A stretch of DNA of 64,000 nt from Clostridia bacterium. Lineage in GTDB: Bacteria; Bacillota; Clostridia; Oscillospirales; CAG-272. This document shows, piece after piece, positions 1 through 8,558 of this stretch (the stretch's first letter is position 1; each line of letters begins with the position of its first letter). The stretch spans positions 1 to 64,000 of the forward strand of contig JAFVTI010000018.1 in the NCBI GenBank assembly GCA_017503325.1, written 5' to 3'. The translations under genes and the position numbers were made by a program. The notes below the pieces were generated by a model, which saw only the letters and a list, made by a program, of their open reading frames with translations, did not search any database and was not told where the DNA came from.

Positions 1-22
1 CCCCGCCCGTGTCATCCCTGCC

Positions 23-252
23 CGTGTCATCCTGAGCGGAGCAAACAATTGAGTATTGTTTGCGAAGTCGAACCCGACCCAAGGGAGGGCGCGCGCAGCG
101 CGGGATCTACGGGCACAACGTACCCACCCTCGTAGATCCTCAAAACGCTGCAAGCGTTTTGACTTTCAAAAATCAGCAATTTGTTGCAGATTTTTGAAAG
201 TTCGACTACGAAAACATCCACACAGGATGTTTTCTCCGCTCAGGATGACACG
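23..252. repeat. Multi-hairpin intergenic inverted-repeat element
   Basis: The 19 bases at 23-41 (CGTGTCATCCTGAGCGGAG) recur as a perfect reverse complement at 234-252. Inside lie further paired arms: GATCTACG at 104-111 with 131-138, a hairpin at 141-161 (CAAAACGCT/AGCGTTTTG), arms at 163-174 and 189-200, and a GAAAACATCC/GGATGTTTTC hairpin at about 210-233. There is no credible ORF. It looks like a non-autonomous palindromic repeat rather than a gene. The left 22 bases of the window also contain a partial second copy of the CCCGTGTCAT word. Confidence 0.75.
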
Positions 253-321
253 AGGGGTATTGCGCTTTTCCCGCTTATTCCGCAGCCCCATGTGGCATCT
301 TTTTTTATCTCCCCCCAAGCC

Positions 322-350
322 TTGACAAATCGCCCCGATTGCGGTATAAT
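322..350 (+). promoter_or_regulatory. Sigma-A type promoter of the nucleoside hydrolase gene
   Basis: TTGACA at 322-327 and TATAAT at 345-350 are separated by 17 bases, a consensus match. It lies 34 bases upstream of the ATG at 384. Confidence 0.85.
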
Positions 351-383
351 CAAATCAGAAAATTTTATTTCGGGAGGCTACTT

Positions 384-1328
384 ATGAACTCTGTATTCCA
401 GCCCTTGGCTCTGACAAAAAAAGCGGTCATTCTGGACACCGATATGGGTCCCGACTGCGACGACGTCGGCGCGCTTGTTACGCTGATCGATTACGCAAAG
501 CAATATGGCTTTGACATTCTGGGCGTTTGCAACTGCACGTCCAACCGCTCGGGTATGGGCACGATCGACGCTGTTGCCCGCTACTGCGGCTACCCTGTCG
601 AGAATCTTGGCCAGTGGAATCAGCCCGGCTTTATGGATGACGAAAGCTGCCACAAATATACCGATGAGATTGCACAGCGCTTCTCCGAAAAGTATGCAAG
701 CGGCACGCTTGCCGTAGCCCCCTCGGTAGAATTCTACCGCAGAACGCTTGCCAATGCACCCGACGACGGTGTGGTGATCATCGTGATCGGTATGCTCAAT
801 ACGCTCTCCGCGCTGCTTGATTCCGAGCCCGACGAATTCTCTCCCCTTTCCGGTAAAGAGCTGATCAAGGCTAAGGTCAACGCGCTGGTTTCCATGGCAG
901 CCATTTTGCCCGAAGGAAGAGAATGCAACGTACTCAATGACTACAAGGCAGCCGAGAACGTATTTACCAACTGGCCGACTGCTATGTACCTCTCCGATTT
1001 CCACATCGGCTGGCAGATCATTACAGGCTATGACCCCGAACAGCCCCAGCCCGCGAATCCTCTGTACGAATCCTATCGCCTTTACACCGCAGGCAGATGC
1101 ATCAACAGCAGCTACGACCTGACCGCCGTGCAGTTTGCCGTGCTTGGCGAGGGCGAGTTCTATTCCCTGCTGGAGCCCTGCCGCCTGGAATTCTACGATG
1201 CGGGCACAGGCACACCCGACGCCACTCGCGCCATCCCCGACCCCGATGGCCGCATCTACTTTATGAAAAAGATGGTCGACGACGCTACCATCGCAGCCGA
1301 TCTCAACAAGTTCTTGCATAAATATTGA
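384..1328 (+). CDS. Nucleoside hydrolase family protein (IunH-like)
   Basis: A 314-residue protein of the inosine-uridine nucleoside N-ribohydrolase fold, expected to cleave the N-glycosidic bond of nucleosides in the cytoplasm for base salvage. The hallmark acidic calcium-binding motif is near the N terminus as VILDTDMGPDCDDVGAL (about residues 15-31). It is two residues longer than the classical DxDPGxDD form, which places the protein in a divergent subgroup whose substrate is uncertain. The ATG at 384 is chosen over the upstream in-frame start at 339 because it follows GGGAGG by 7 bases, and 339 lies ahead of the promoter -10 box. The gene stands alone, with its own promoter and a bidirectional terminator. 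Confidence 0.85.
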   Translation: MNSVFQPLALTKKAVILDTDMGPDCDDVGALVTLIDYAKQYGFDILGVCNCTSNRSGMGTIDAVARYCGYPVENLGQWNQPGFMDDESCHKYTDEIAQRFSEKYASGTLAVAPSVEFYRRTLANAPDDGVVIIVIGMLNTLSALLDSEPDEFSPLSGKELIKAKVNALVSMAAILPEGRECNVLNDYKAAENVFTNWPTAMYLSDFHIGWQIITGYDPEQPQPANPLYESYRLYTAGRCINSSYDLTAVQFAVLGEGEFYSLLEPCRLEFYDAGTGTPDATRAIPDPDGRIYFMKKMVDDATIAADLNKFLHKY

Positions 1329-1338
1329 TTTCATACAA

Positions 1339-1369
1339 AAAAACACCGCCCTCGGGCGGTGTTTTTTCG
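1339..1369. terminator. Bidirectional terminator
   Basis: The stem ACACCGCCC/GGGCGGTGT is flanked by A-rich and T-rich runs on both sides. It can stop both the nucleoside hydrolase gene (plus) and the glycogen locus (minus). Confidence 0.9.
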
Positions 1370-1377
1370 TATTCTAC

Positions 1378-2649
1378 TCAACTCAGTCCGATCAGCGCGT
1401 CATTGACCGCTTGCTTGATGCTGTGGGCAAATGCAGGAGTGCCCGGGCACAACACGGTCACGTTGGGGTCGGTGTGCGCTAAAATATGCTTGGCTGCGCG
1501 CTTGACCGTGGTGCACGCGGTGATTTTGAGCGTCTCATGCTGCGGTGCGTCCTGCCCCACGTAAATGATCTCCTCGACCGCGTAAGCGTCCTCTGACGCA
1601 AATTCCTTATCAAATGCGGTAAGCAATTTTTCATGTGTTCCTTGCACGCACAGCACCACGCGACCGCCAAAGCTGGTTTGCTTTTGGTGCAGCGCACAAA
1701 GCAGCGCGCGCACGTCCTCGGCAGAGCTTGCCACGCTGACGATCACACCGGGGCGCACGGTCAGCACGTCAAAGCACAAGGGCACCTCGGCACTTTGCAG
1801 ACCCGACGCAATGGCCGCACCGGGTAAGCGCACGCCGTCGCGGCGCAAGGCAAAGCAGGCTTCGATGGCGGCAAGTGCCGCTTCAAACTGCACGCTATAC
1901 GAGGAATGCAGGCGGTATGGGCCTTTGCCTCGGTAGGTAAACTCCGTTTTTGCAAGTGCGCTCTCCTTGACCACAGCCTCGCTCTTGGCAGGCACGGTCA
2001 GTCGGCTGCCTGCCGCTGCACAGGCCTGCGAGATCAGATTGTACACCTCTCCGCCCGTAAAGCCTGTGACCACCTCGCGCGTGCCGCGCTTGATGGCAAG
2101 GCAAGCATCCTGCGCCTGCTTTTTGGCCTGGGCGGTATCCTTGGTGCCAAAGCCGCACGGCATGACCAAAGTATAGGGCGCGGCTACCGACATGGGATCA
2201 CTTGCAAGATCGCGCGCGGCCTCGAAAATGATCACGTCGCAGCCATGGCAGCAAAACGCCAGCATGGCAAGTGCGCAGATCTTCTGCTCGCTATCAAAGC
2301 TCCCGGGTGCGGATTCGCCCAGCTCCTTTCGCAGGCCGTCAATACCCTGCATGATCTGTTCGGTCAGCTCGCACACCTGCTTGTGGGAGATGGGCTGACC
2401 GTCCAAGCGGATACGGCTGCGCAAGTCCTCGGTCTCTTGCCTGGTCATTCTGCCCACGCGATAGCCCGCACAAAGCAGAATGCGCTCTAAGTACGCAGCA
2501 CGGCATGCGCCGTCTGCGTTATCGCTGACGCAAACCTTGCGGATACCCGCATGGATGCGTCCGAGTCGCATGCAAAGCGAGAAAAAATGCTCCCCGCTTG
2601 CCGCCCGCGACTTTTCAGTCAAATATCTTTGTGCTCGCACAAAGGTCAT
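1378..2649 (-). CDS. FolC-like Mur-ligase-fold protein with degenerate catalytic motifs
   Basis: A 423-residue protein whose order of conserved blocks follows folylpolyglutamate synthase/dihydrofolate synthase (FolC): an N-terminal YLTEKSR helix, then AGYRVGRMTRQETEDLRSRIRLDGQPI matching the usual GYKVG.YTSPHL...ERI.ING block, then a CDVIIFEAARD block (137-147), then GVRLPGAAIASGL and a C-terminal domain. The motifs that bind ATP and substrate are gone. The P-loop GTNGKGS aligns without gaps to DNADGAC (43-49), the LGGRxDATN block is absent, and DGAHNP aligns to SVASSA (305-310). It overlaps the upstream amylase stop by 4 bases, so it is translationally coupled to the glycogen locus. It may be a pseudoenzyme. 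FolC activity is unlikely. The family call is by eye. Confidence 0.6.
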   Translation of the reverse strand: MTFVRAQRYLTEKSRAASGEHFFSLCMRLGRIHAGIRKVCVSDNADGACRAAYLERILLCAGYRVGRMTRQETEDLRSRIRLDGQPISHKQVCELTEQIMQGIDGLRKELGESAPGSFDSEQKICALAMLAFCCHGCDVIIFEAARDLASDPMSVAAPYTLVMPCGFGTKDTAQAKKQAQDACLAIKRGTREVVTGFTGGEVYNLISQACAAAGSRLTVPAKSEAVVKESALAKTEFTYRGKGPYRLHSSYSVQFEAALAAIEACFALRRDGVRLPGAAIASGLQSAEVPLCFDVLTVRPGVIVSVASSAEDVRALLCALHQKQTSFGGRVVLCVQGTHEKLLTAFDKEFASEDAYAVEEIIYVGQDAPQHETLKITACTTVKRAAKHILAHTDPNVTVLCPGTPAFAHSIKQAVNDALIGLS

Positions 2650-4559
2650 ATGCTCTGCCCTCCGATCCTCTCCAGGATCAGCACGCTGTCGGGTTCAATG
2701 CGCAACGCACCACTGCCGCGCGTGCCGCAAAGCAGATCCTCAAATTCACCCTTGATCGGCAGCGTAACGGTCTGTTCGTGTCGGCTTGCAACCACCACGA
2801 TCTCCCTACCCCCGGCACGTCTTGCAAAGGCGATGCTCGATTCGTCGTGATACAAAAACTCAAACGATCCGCCGTCCAGCGCGGGATGCGTGGTGCGCAG
2901 CTCACCCAGCTTCTGATAATAAGCCAGCAGCTCGGCGCGCACGGGATCGTCCACGTCGTGCCAAGGCATGGGCATGCGGCAGAAGGGATCTCTTGCGCCC
3001 TCCAGCCCCAGCTCGTCGCCGTAATACAGCGAGGGAATGCCAAACACGGTATATTGCAGTGCTGCCGCGATCTTGACAAGATTCATGGCCTCGGCACGCT
3101 TTTCCGCGCTCAGGCGATATGCGGCAAGACTGTCGTTGCTCTTGTCCAGATCCTCCTCGGAGCTGCCAAGCATGGTGATAATACGCTCGGTATCATGCGT
3201 GCCCACCAGATTCATCAGCGCATGGCAAACCTCTTCGGGATACGAAGAATACAGCTCGGTCAGCACGTGGTAAAGCCCCTCTGCATCGCGATAGCGGATA
3301 AAATCCAGAATTCCGTTGCGCACGGGATAGTTCATAACGCTGTCCAGCTGCTTGCCCGACAGATATCTGCGGCGCTTGGAATACGCGATCTTATCGGCGG
3401 CGTTTTCCCACACCTCGCCGATGACCACGCACTCACCGTCGCTCTCATCCTTGACGGCTGCGCGGAACTCGTCCAAAAATTCGTTCGAAAGCTCGTCTGC
3501 CACGTCAAGTCTCCAGCCGCCGATGCCCATTTTGACGTACTTGCGGGCAATTCCCTGCTCGCCCGTGAAATATTTGCGGCAGGACTCTGTGGTATGGTTA
3601 AGTCTTGGAAGGATCGGGATGCCCCACCAGGAATCATACTCATCGGGATAGGAGCGGAAGCTGTACCAATCGGCATACGGTGAGGTGGGCGACTGATACG
3701 CGCCAAGCTCCTTGTACTTGCCGTAGCGGTTGAAATAGCGGCTGTCGTCGCCCGTATGATTGAACACGCCGTCCAGGACCACGCGCATCCCCTTCTTTCT
3801 CGCCTGTGCCAAGAGGTGTTTGAATGCATCGTCACCGCCGAACATGGGATCGACATGCTCGTAATCTCCCGTGTCGTATTTATGGTTGGAATACGCTTTG
3901 AAGATCGGGCTCAGATAAATGACCTTGACGCCCAAGGACTCCAGGTAATCCAGCTTTTCGGCCACGCCCCAAAGGTTGCCGCCGAAAAAGACGTTATTGG
4001 AAACGGGCGCCCCCGGATAAGGCGCATACTGCGGAACGCCGTTTTCCCAATCGGGATCGATCTCGGCGTCGTCACGCGTGCCCACAGGCCCTTGCCCGCG
4101 GCAGAATCGGTCCACGAATATATGATACATCACGCCCTTGCCAAACCAGGACGGGGTGTGATAGGTGTTTTCAAAAATCAAAAGACGGAATCTTGCTCCC
4201 GAAGAGCGGGACAGATAAAAGTCCACGTTGTTGATGCTCTCGGTAAACATGGTATCAAAGCCCTTTAGAAACAGGAATTCATAGTAGAAAAGCCCGCTTA
4301 GCTGCTCCGGGCAGCACAGTGCTTTGGTATCCAGCTCAACGCTGTACACGGTATCGGTTTCATTTTGGGTGTAGACTGTCATGGGAACGTCGTAATCCCC
4401 ACAGCCATCGCGGTTGCCTCTGAGCACAACACCGCTCTCACCAAGCGTGCGCGGCACGTGCAAAAACACCTCAATGACAGCTCCGTACGCAAAGGCACTC
4501 TTACGCGTCACGTCCGCACCTTTACAATATTTATACATTCTGACACCGTTTGATTGCAT
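2646..4559 (-). CDS. Cytoplasmic GH13 alpha-amylase / neopullulanase-like hydrolase
   Basis: A 637-residue GH13 enzyme predicted to hydrolyse alpha-1,4 (and perhaps alpha-1,6) links in glycogen-derived maltodextrins. All four GH13 regions are visible: DGVFNHTG (about 260), GWRLDVADE with the nucleophile Asp (about 350), VIGEVWE with the acid Glu (about 382) and VGTHDTERI (about 453). The first ~110 residues form an N-terminal domain, as in neopullulanase/cyclomaltodextrinase members. There is no signal peptide. The ATG at 4559 follows GGAGG by 6 bases, so the longer ORF running into glgP is rejected. It is separated from glgP by a terminator hairpin, so its expression may be partly independent. 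No glgX debranching gene is present in the locus. Confidence 0.85.
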   Translation of the reverse strand: MQSNGVRMYKYCKGADVTRKSAFAYGAVIEVFLHVPRTLGESGVVLRGNRDGCGDYDVPMTVYTQNETDTVYSVELDTKALCCPEQLSGLFYYEFLFLKGFDTMFTESINNVDFYLSRSSGARFRLLIFENTYHTPSWFGKGVMYHIFVDRFCRGQGPVGTRDDAEIDPDWENGVPQYAPYPGAPVSNNVFFGGNLWGVAEKLDYLESLGVKVIYLSPIFKAYSNHKYDTGDYEHVDPMFGGDDAFKHLLAQARKKGMRVVLDGVFNHTGDDSRYFNRYGKYKELGAYQSPTSPYADWYSFRSYPDEYDSWWGIPILPRLNHTTESCRKYFTGEQGIARKYVKMGIGGWRLDVADELSNEFLDEFRAAVKDESDGECVVIGEVWENAADKIAYSKRRRYLSGKQLDSVMNYPVRNGILDFIRYRDAEGLYHVLTELYSSYPEEVCHALMNLVGTHDTERIITMLGSSEEDLDKSNDSLAAYRLSAEKRAEAMNLVKIAAALQYTVFGIPSLYYGDELGLEGARDPFCRMPMPWHDVDDPVRAELLAYYQKLGELRTTHPALDGGSFEFLYHDESSIAFARRAGGREIVVVASRHEQTVTLPIKGEFEDLLCGTRGSGALRIEPDSVLILERIGGQSI

Positions 4560-4567
4560 AATTGCCT

Positions 4568-4617
4568 CCAAAAAAACAAGATTGCGGGGTTGCCGTCTTT
4601 TGGGCGACAACCCCGCA
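4568..4617 (-). terminator. Terminator or attenuator between glgP and the amylase gene
   Basis: A GCGGGGTTG/CAACCCCGC stem (4584-4616), read on the minus strand, is followed by a TTTTTTT run. It lies between the glgP stop and the amylase ribosome binding site, so it may act as a partial terminator inside the locus. Confidence 0.75.
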
Positions 4618-4630
4618 TTTGCGATAACGA

Positions 4631-7057
4631 TTACTTCAAGGGCTGGATATGCCAGATATTCTCGGCATATTCCTTGATCGAGCGGTCTGCGGCAAAGTAA
4701 CCGCAGGCTGCGGTATTGAGCAAAGAGCGGCGAGACCACTCAGCGCGGTTTGCATAGTCCGTGATCGCCTGCTGATGCGTCAGACGGTAGGATTCAAAAT
4801 CGGCCAGACACATGAAGGGATCGGCAACGCCGTTGCCCGACAAGAGGTAGGTGGCAATATCCGCAAAGGACTCACCCGCAAAGCCAACCGACAGGAAATT
4901 GACGATCTTTTCCAAACGCTTGTTGTTTGCATAGAACTCTGCAGAGCGGTAGCCGCGCAGCCAAAGCTCTTCCACCTCGGCAGCGGTCAGGCCGAAGATA
5001 TACATGTTCTCGTCACCCACGGCATCCAGCATTTCAATATTCGCGCCGTCAAGCGTACCGATGGTCAGCGCACCGTTGATCATCAGCTTCATGCAGCCCG
5101 TACCGCTGGCCTCTTTGCCTGCCAGAGAGATCTGCTCACTGATATCCGCGGAGGGGATCAGGATCTCGGCTGTGCTGACGTCGTAGTTTTCAAGGAATAC
5201 CACGTTAAGCTTCTCCTTGATCTTGGGATTCTTTTCAATATCCTTACTGATCATGCAAAGCAGCTGAATGATGCGCTTGGCCATCTGATAGCCGGGAGCA
5301 GCCTTTGCACCGAAGATATAGGTCTGGGGCGTAATATCCAGATCGGGATTCTCACGCAGCTCTAAATAAAGGCCAATGATATTGAGCGCGTTGAGCAGCT
5401 GACGCTTGTACTCATGCAATCTCTTGATCTGAACGTCGTAAACGCTGTGCGTATCCAGCTTCTGACCTGTCTTGCGGTACAGGTGCTGCGCAAAGGCAAC
5501 CTTGTTTGCATGCTTGATGTCACGGATGCGCTGCACAACGGCTGCATCATCCGCAAATTTGGCAAACTCGGCCAGCTCCTCGGGGTTATGACGGTAGCCC
5601 GTGCCGATACACTCATCCAGAAGTCCGGCAAGCTTGGGGTTGGAATAGCACAGCCAGCGGCGGTGTGCGATGCCGTTTGTCACGTTGAGGAACTTCTCGG
5701 GATACATCTTGTAGAAGTCCTTGAACACGCTCTCGGTCAGAATACCCGAGTGCAGCTTGGAAACGCCATTGACGCTATGGCTGCCCACCACGCAAAGATT
5801 TGCCATTCTGACCTGACCGTATCCTACGATGCTCATCTTGGAGATGCGCTGCCAGTTGCCCGGGAATACGTTCCATGCCTCGCGGCAGAAGCGCTCGCTG
5901 ATCTCCTTGATGATGGTGTAGATTCTGGGCAGCTTGAGGCGGAACAGATCCTCGTTCCAGGTCTCAAGTGCTTCGGGCATAACGGTATGGTTGGTATAAG
6001 AGCAGATCTTCTTGACCATATCCCACGCCATATCCCAAGGATAGAAATATTCATCCAGCAAAATTCTCATCAACTCGGGGATGCAGAGCGCGGGATGGGT
6101 ATCGTTGATATGGATCGCAACCTTATCGGGCAGGTTGGACAGCGTGCCGTAAACCGCCATATGGTCGCGAATAATGCTCTGGCAGGATGCAGAAACCAAG
6201 AAATACTGCTGCGTCAGACGGAGCAGCTTGCCCTCGGTATGGTTATCCGAGGGATAAAGCACCTTGGTAATGGTTTCCGCCTGGGTGCTTTCCTGCATTG
6301 CCTTGGCATACTGGCCCTGCGTAAACAGACCCATGTTGAAGTTCTTGACGTCACGTGCGCGCCACAGTCGCAGCTGGCTGACCGCCTTGCTGTCCGCGCC
6401 CGAGATCATCATGTCGTAAGGAACGGCTTCAATCTCTTCGGCATTTTCATAAACGACCTCCATGCGGCCATCCTTCCAAAGCTCTCTGACGTGACCGCCA
6501 AAACGCACGTGGAAGGTCCTGTCGGTTCTGGGCACCAGCCATACCTCACCACCGGGCAGCCATACGTCAGGCAGCTCCACCTGAATGCCGTCTACGATCA
6601 TTTGCTTGAAAAGACCGTATTCATAGCAGATGGAAAAGCCGGTTGCGGGATAATCCAGCGAGGAAAGAGAATCCATAAAGCATGCAGCCAGTCTGCCAAG
6701 GCCGCCGTTGCCAAGTCCTGCATCCGGCTCGCAGGTATACAGGTCGTCCAGAGCAAAGCCAAGCTCACCGAGCGCCTTTGCGTATTCCTTGTCAAGTCCT
6801 AAGTTGCACAGGTTGGTTTTGAGCGATCTGCCCAGCAGGAATTCCATGCACATATAGTAAACGCGCTTGGAGCCTTGTCTGTTTACCTGCTTTTTGAAAT
6901 CGCCTCTCTTCTCTGTCAGAATATCTCTGACGGTCATGGCGGTTGCTTTATACATCTGTTCGGTGGTTGCTTCAGAGGGCGTGCACCCGAAATAGCGGGA
7001 AAGCTTCATGGTCAGATCGTCTCTGATCCTTGCCGCCGAGGGTCTGTAGTCTATCAT
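4631..7057 (-). CDS. glgP: Glycogen/starch/alpha-glucan phosphorylase
   Basis: An 808-residue GT35 phosphorylase, close to the usual family length. It releases glucose-1-phosphate from the non-reducing ends of alpha-1,4-glucans using pyridoxal phosphate. The N-terminal YYMCMEFLLGRSL and GNGGLGRLAACFMDSL blocks and the C-terminal EASGTGCMKLMINGALTIGTLDGANIE block with the PLP lysine (about residue 656) are clear. The residue before MK is Cys, where most homologues carry Asn (GTGNMKF). The start at 7057 follows an AAAGGA ribosome binding site. It is the fifth gene of the glg cluster, 39 bases after glgA, and supplies the degradative arm of the pathway. Confidence 0.95.
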   Translation of the reverse strand: MIDYRPSAARIRDDLTMKLSRYFGCTPSEATTEQMYKATAMTVRDILTEKRGDFKKQVNRQGSKRVYYMCMEFLLGRSLKTNLCNLGLDKEYAKALGELGFALDDLYTCEPDAGLGNGGLGRLAACFMDSLSSLDYPATGFSICYEYGLFKQMIVDGIQVELPDVWLPGGEVWLVPRTDRTFHVRFGGHVRELWKDGRMEVVYENAEEIEAVPYDMMISGADSKAVSQLRLWRARDVKNFNMGLFTQGQYAKAMQESTQAETITKVLYPSDNHTEGKLLRLTQQYFLVSASCQSIIRDHMAVYGTLSNLPDKVAIHINDTHPALCIPELMRILLDEYFYPWDMAWDMVKKICSYTNHTVMPEALETWNEDLFRLKLPRIYTIIKEISERFCREAWNVFPGNWQRISKMSIVGYGQVRMANLCVVGSHSVNGVSKLHSGILTESVFKDFYKMYPEKFLNVTNGIAHRRWLCYSNPKLAGLLDECIGTGYRHNPEELAEFAKFADDAAVVQRIRDIKHANKVAFAQHLYRKTGQKLDTHSVYDVQIKRLHEYKRQLLNALNIIGLYLELRENPDLDITPQTYIFGAKAAPGYQMAKRIIQLLCMISKDIEKNPKIKEKLNVVFLENYDVSTAEILIPSADISEQISLAGKEASGTGCMKLMINGALTIGTLDGANIEMLDAVGDENMYIFGLTAAEVEELWLRGYRSAEFYANNKRLEKIVNFLSVGFAGESFADIATYLLSGNGVADPFMCLADFESYRLTHQQAITDYANRAEWSRRSLLNTAACGYFAADRSIKEYAENIWHIQPLK

Positions 7058-7096
7058 TGGTTTAAGAATCCTTTCTTAGGGTATAAATCGAAATAA

Positions 7097-8539
7097 TTAT
7101 TTAAGCTCGTCGTACATCTCCAGGTACTTGGCTGCGGATGCGCTCCAGGAGAAATCGGTGCGCATGACCTTGGCAACCAGCTTTTTCCACTTGGCAGTCT
7201 GCTTGTACAGATCAATTGCCGCGCAGGTGCGCTCGTGCAGCTCTGCTCCGCTGTAGCCTGCAAAGGTAAAGCCATTGCCCAGCATCTCGCCGTCCTTTTC
7301 CCAATAGGGCTTGATCGAATCGTAAAGGCCGCCGGTCTCGCGAACCACGGGAACGGCACCGTAGCGGGATGCGATCATCTGAGAGAGTCCGCAGGGCTCG
7401 CTCTTGGAGGGCATCAGGAAAATGTCGGTCGCCGCGTAAATGCGCTTGGCAAGGTCGCGGTCGTAGGTCAGAAGTGCTGCCACCTTATCGGGATAGCGTG
7501 CAGCCAGGTCTGCAAAGAAGCGTTCAAATCTCTCCTCGCCCTTACCCAGCACGATCAGCTGGACGTCGTTTTCAGCAACCAGCTTGTCAGCGATCTCGCT
7601 GATCAGATCAAGGCCCTTATGCGCTGCCAGACGGGAAATGACGGCAAGCACCGGCACGTCCGCACGCAAGGGCAAGCATGCCTCTGCCTGCATTGCCTCC
7701 TTATCCTTTGCCTTGCCCGAAAGACGGCGCGCATCAAAGGTGGAAACAAGGCCCGTATCCTTAGCGGGGTTGTAATAATCGTAGTCAATGCCGTTGAGAA
7801 TGCCTCTGAGCTTGTAGCTGTTCTGCTCCAGCACAAAGTTGAGTCTGTGCGCATACTCGGCAGTCTTGATCTCCTCTGCGTATCTGGGGCTGACCGTGGT
7901 GACGGTATCGGCACACACAATAGCAGCCTTCATCAAATTCAGGCAATCGTCGTAGCGCATCAGCGAGGTGTGCTCCACGCCAAGCTCAAAAACGTCGCTC
8001 AGAATCGACATATCGTATTTTCCCTGGTACTCAATATTATGGATGGTAAATACGCTCTTCATGTGCTCGTAAGCGGGAAGATTGCGATATCTGGTATTGA
8101 GGTAGACTACCGACAAGGCAGCCTGCCAGTCATGTGCATGCAGCACGTCGGGATACCAGTCGATCTGCGGCATCATTTCAAGCGCAGCCTTGCAGAAATA
8201 TGCATATCTCTCACCGTCGTCAAAATTGCCGTACAGCGAGGGACGGTTGAAATAATAGTCATTATCGATAAAGTAGAAGGTCACGCCGTCCTTGACAAGC
8301 GACTTGACACCGCAATACTGGTTACGCCAAGCAAGGTTGACACGGAATTCGGCAACCTGCTCCAGCTGGTCTCTCCAGGTCTTGCCCATGGCACCGTACA
8401 AAGGGAGCACCACGCGTACGTCCACGTCCTTGCCGCCCTTTTTGCGAATGGCAGCGGGCAGCGAGCCCAGCACGTCACCAAGTCCGCCCGTAGCGGCAAA
8501 CGGCATTGCCTCTGCGCCGACAAATAAAATCTTTTTCAT
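7097..8539 (-). CDS. glgA: Glycogen synthase (ADP-glucose type)
   Basis: A 480-residue GT5 glycogen synthase that transfers glucose from ADP-glucose to the growing alpha-1,4-glucan chain. The N-terminal MKKILFVGAEAMPFAATGGLGDVLGSLP block is typical, but the KTGGL lysine is replaced by Ala (ATGGL). Similar variants may exist in clostridial homologues. The C-terminal acceptor and nucleotide block PSKSEPCGLSQMIASRYGAVPVV is intact. The ATG at 8539 is preferred because GGAGG precedes it by 8 bases; the longer form from 8557 has no such site. It sits 19 bases after glgD. Confidence 0.93.
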   Translation of the reverse strand: MKKILFVGAEAMPFAATGGLGDVLGSLPAAIRKKGGKDVDVRVVLPLYGAMGKTWRDQLEQVAEFRVNLAWRNQYCGVKSLVKDGVTFYFIDNDYYFNRPSLYGNFDDGERYAYFCKAALEMMPQIDWYPDVLHAHDWQAALSVVYLNTRYRNLPAYEHMKSVFTIHNIEYQGKYDMSILSDVFELGVEHTSLMRYDDCLNLMKAAIVCADTVTTVSPRYAEEIKTAEYAHRLNFVLEQNSYKLRGILNGIDYDYYNPAKDTGLVSTFDARRLSGKAKDKEAMQAEACLPLRADVPVLAVISRLAAHKGLDLISEIADKLVAENDVQLIVLGKGEERFERFFADLAARYPDKVAALLTYDRDLAKRIYAATDIFLMPSKSEPCGLSQMIASRYGAVPVVRETGGLYDSIKPYWEKDGEMLGNGFTFAGYSGAELHERTCAAIDLYKQTAKWKKLVAKVMRTDFSWSASAAKYLEMYDELK

Positions 8540-8558
8540 CACAAAGCCTCCGTGCAAA

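Noticed and set aside
1..383. Short open frames at 27-387
   Set aside because: All lie in the multi-hairpin repeat or the promoter region, with Arg/Ser/Pro-rich composition and no ribosome binding sites.
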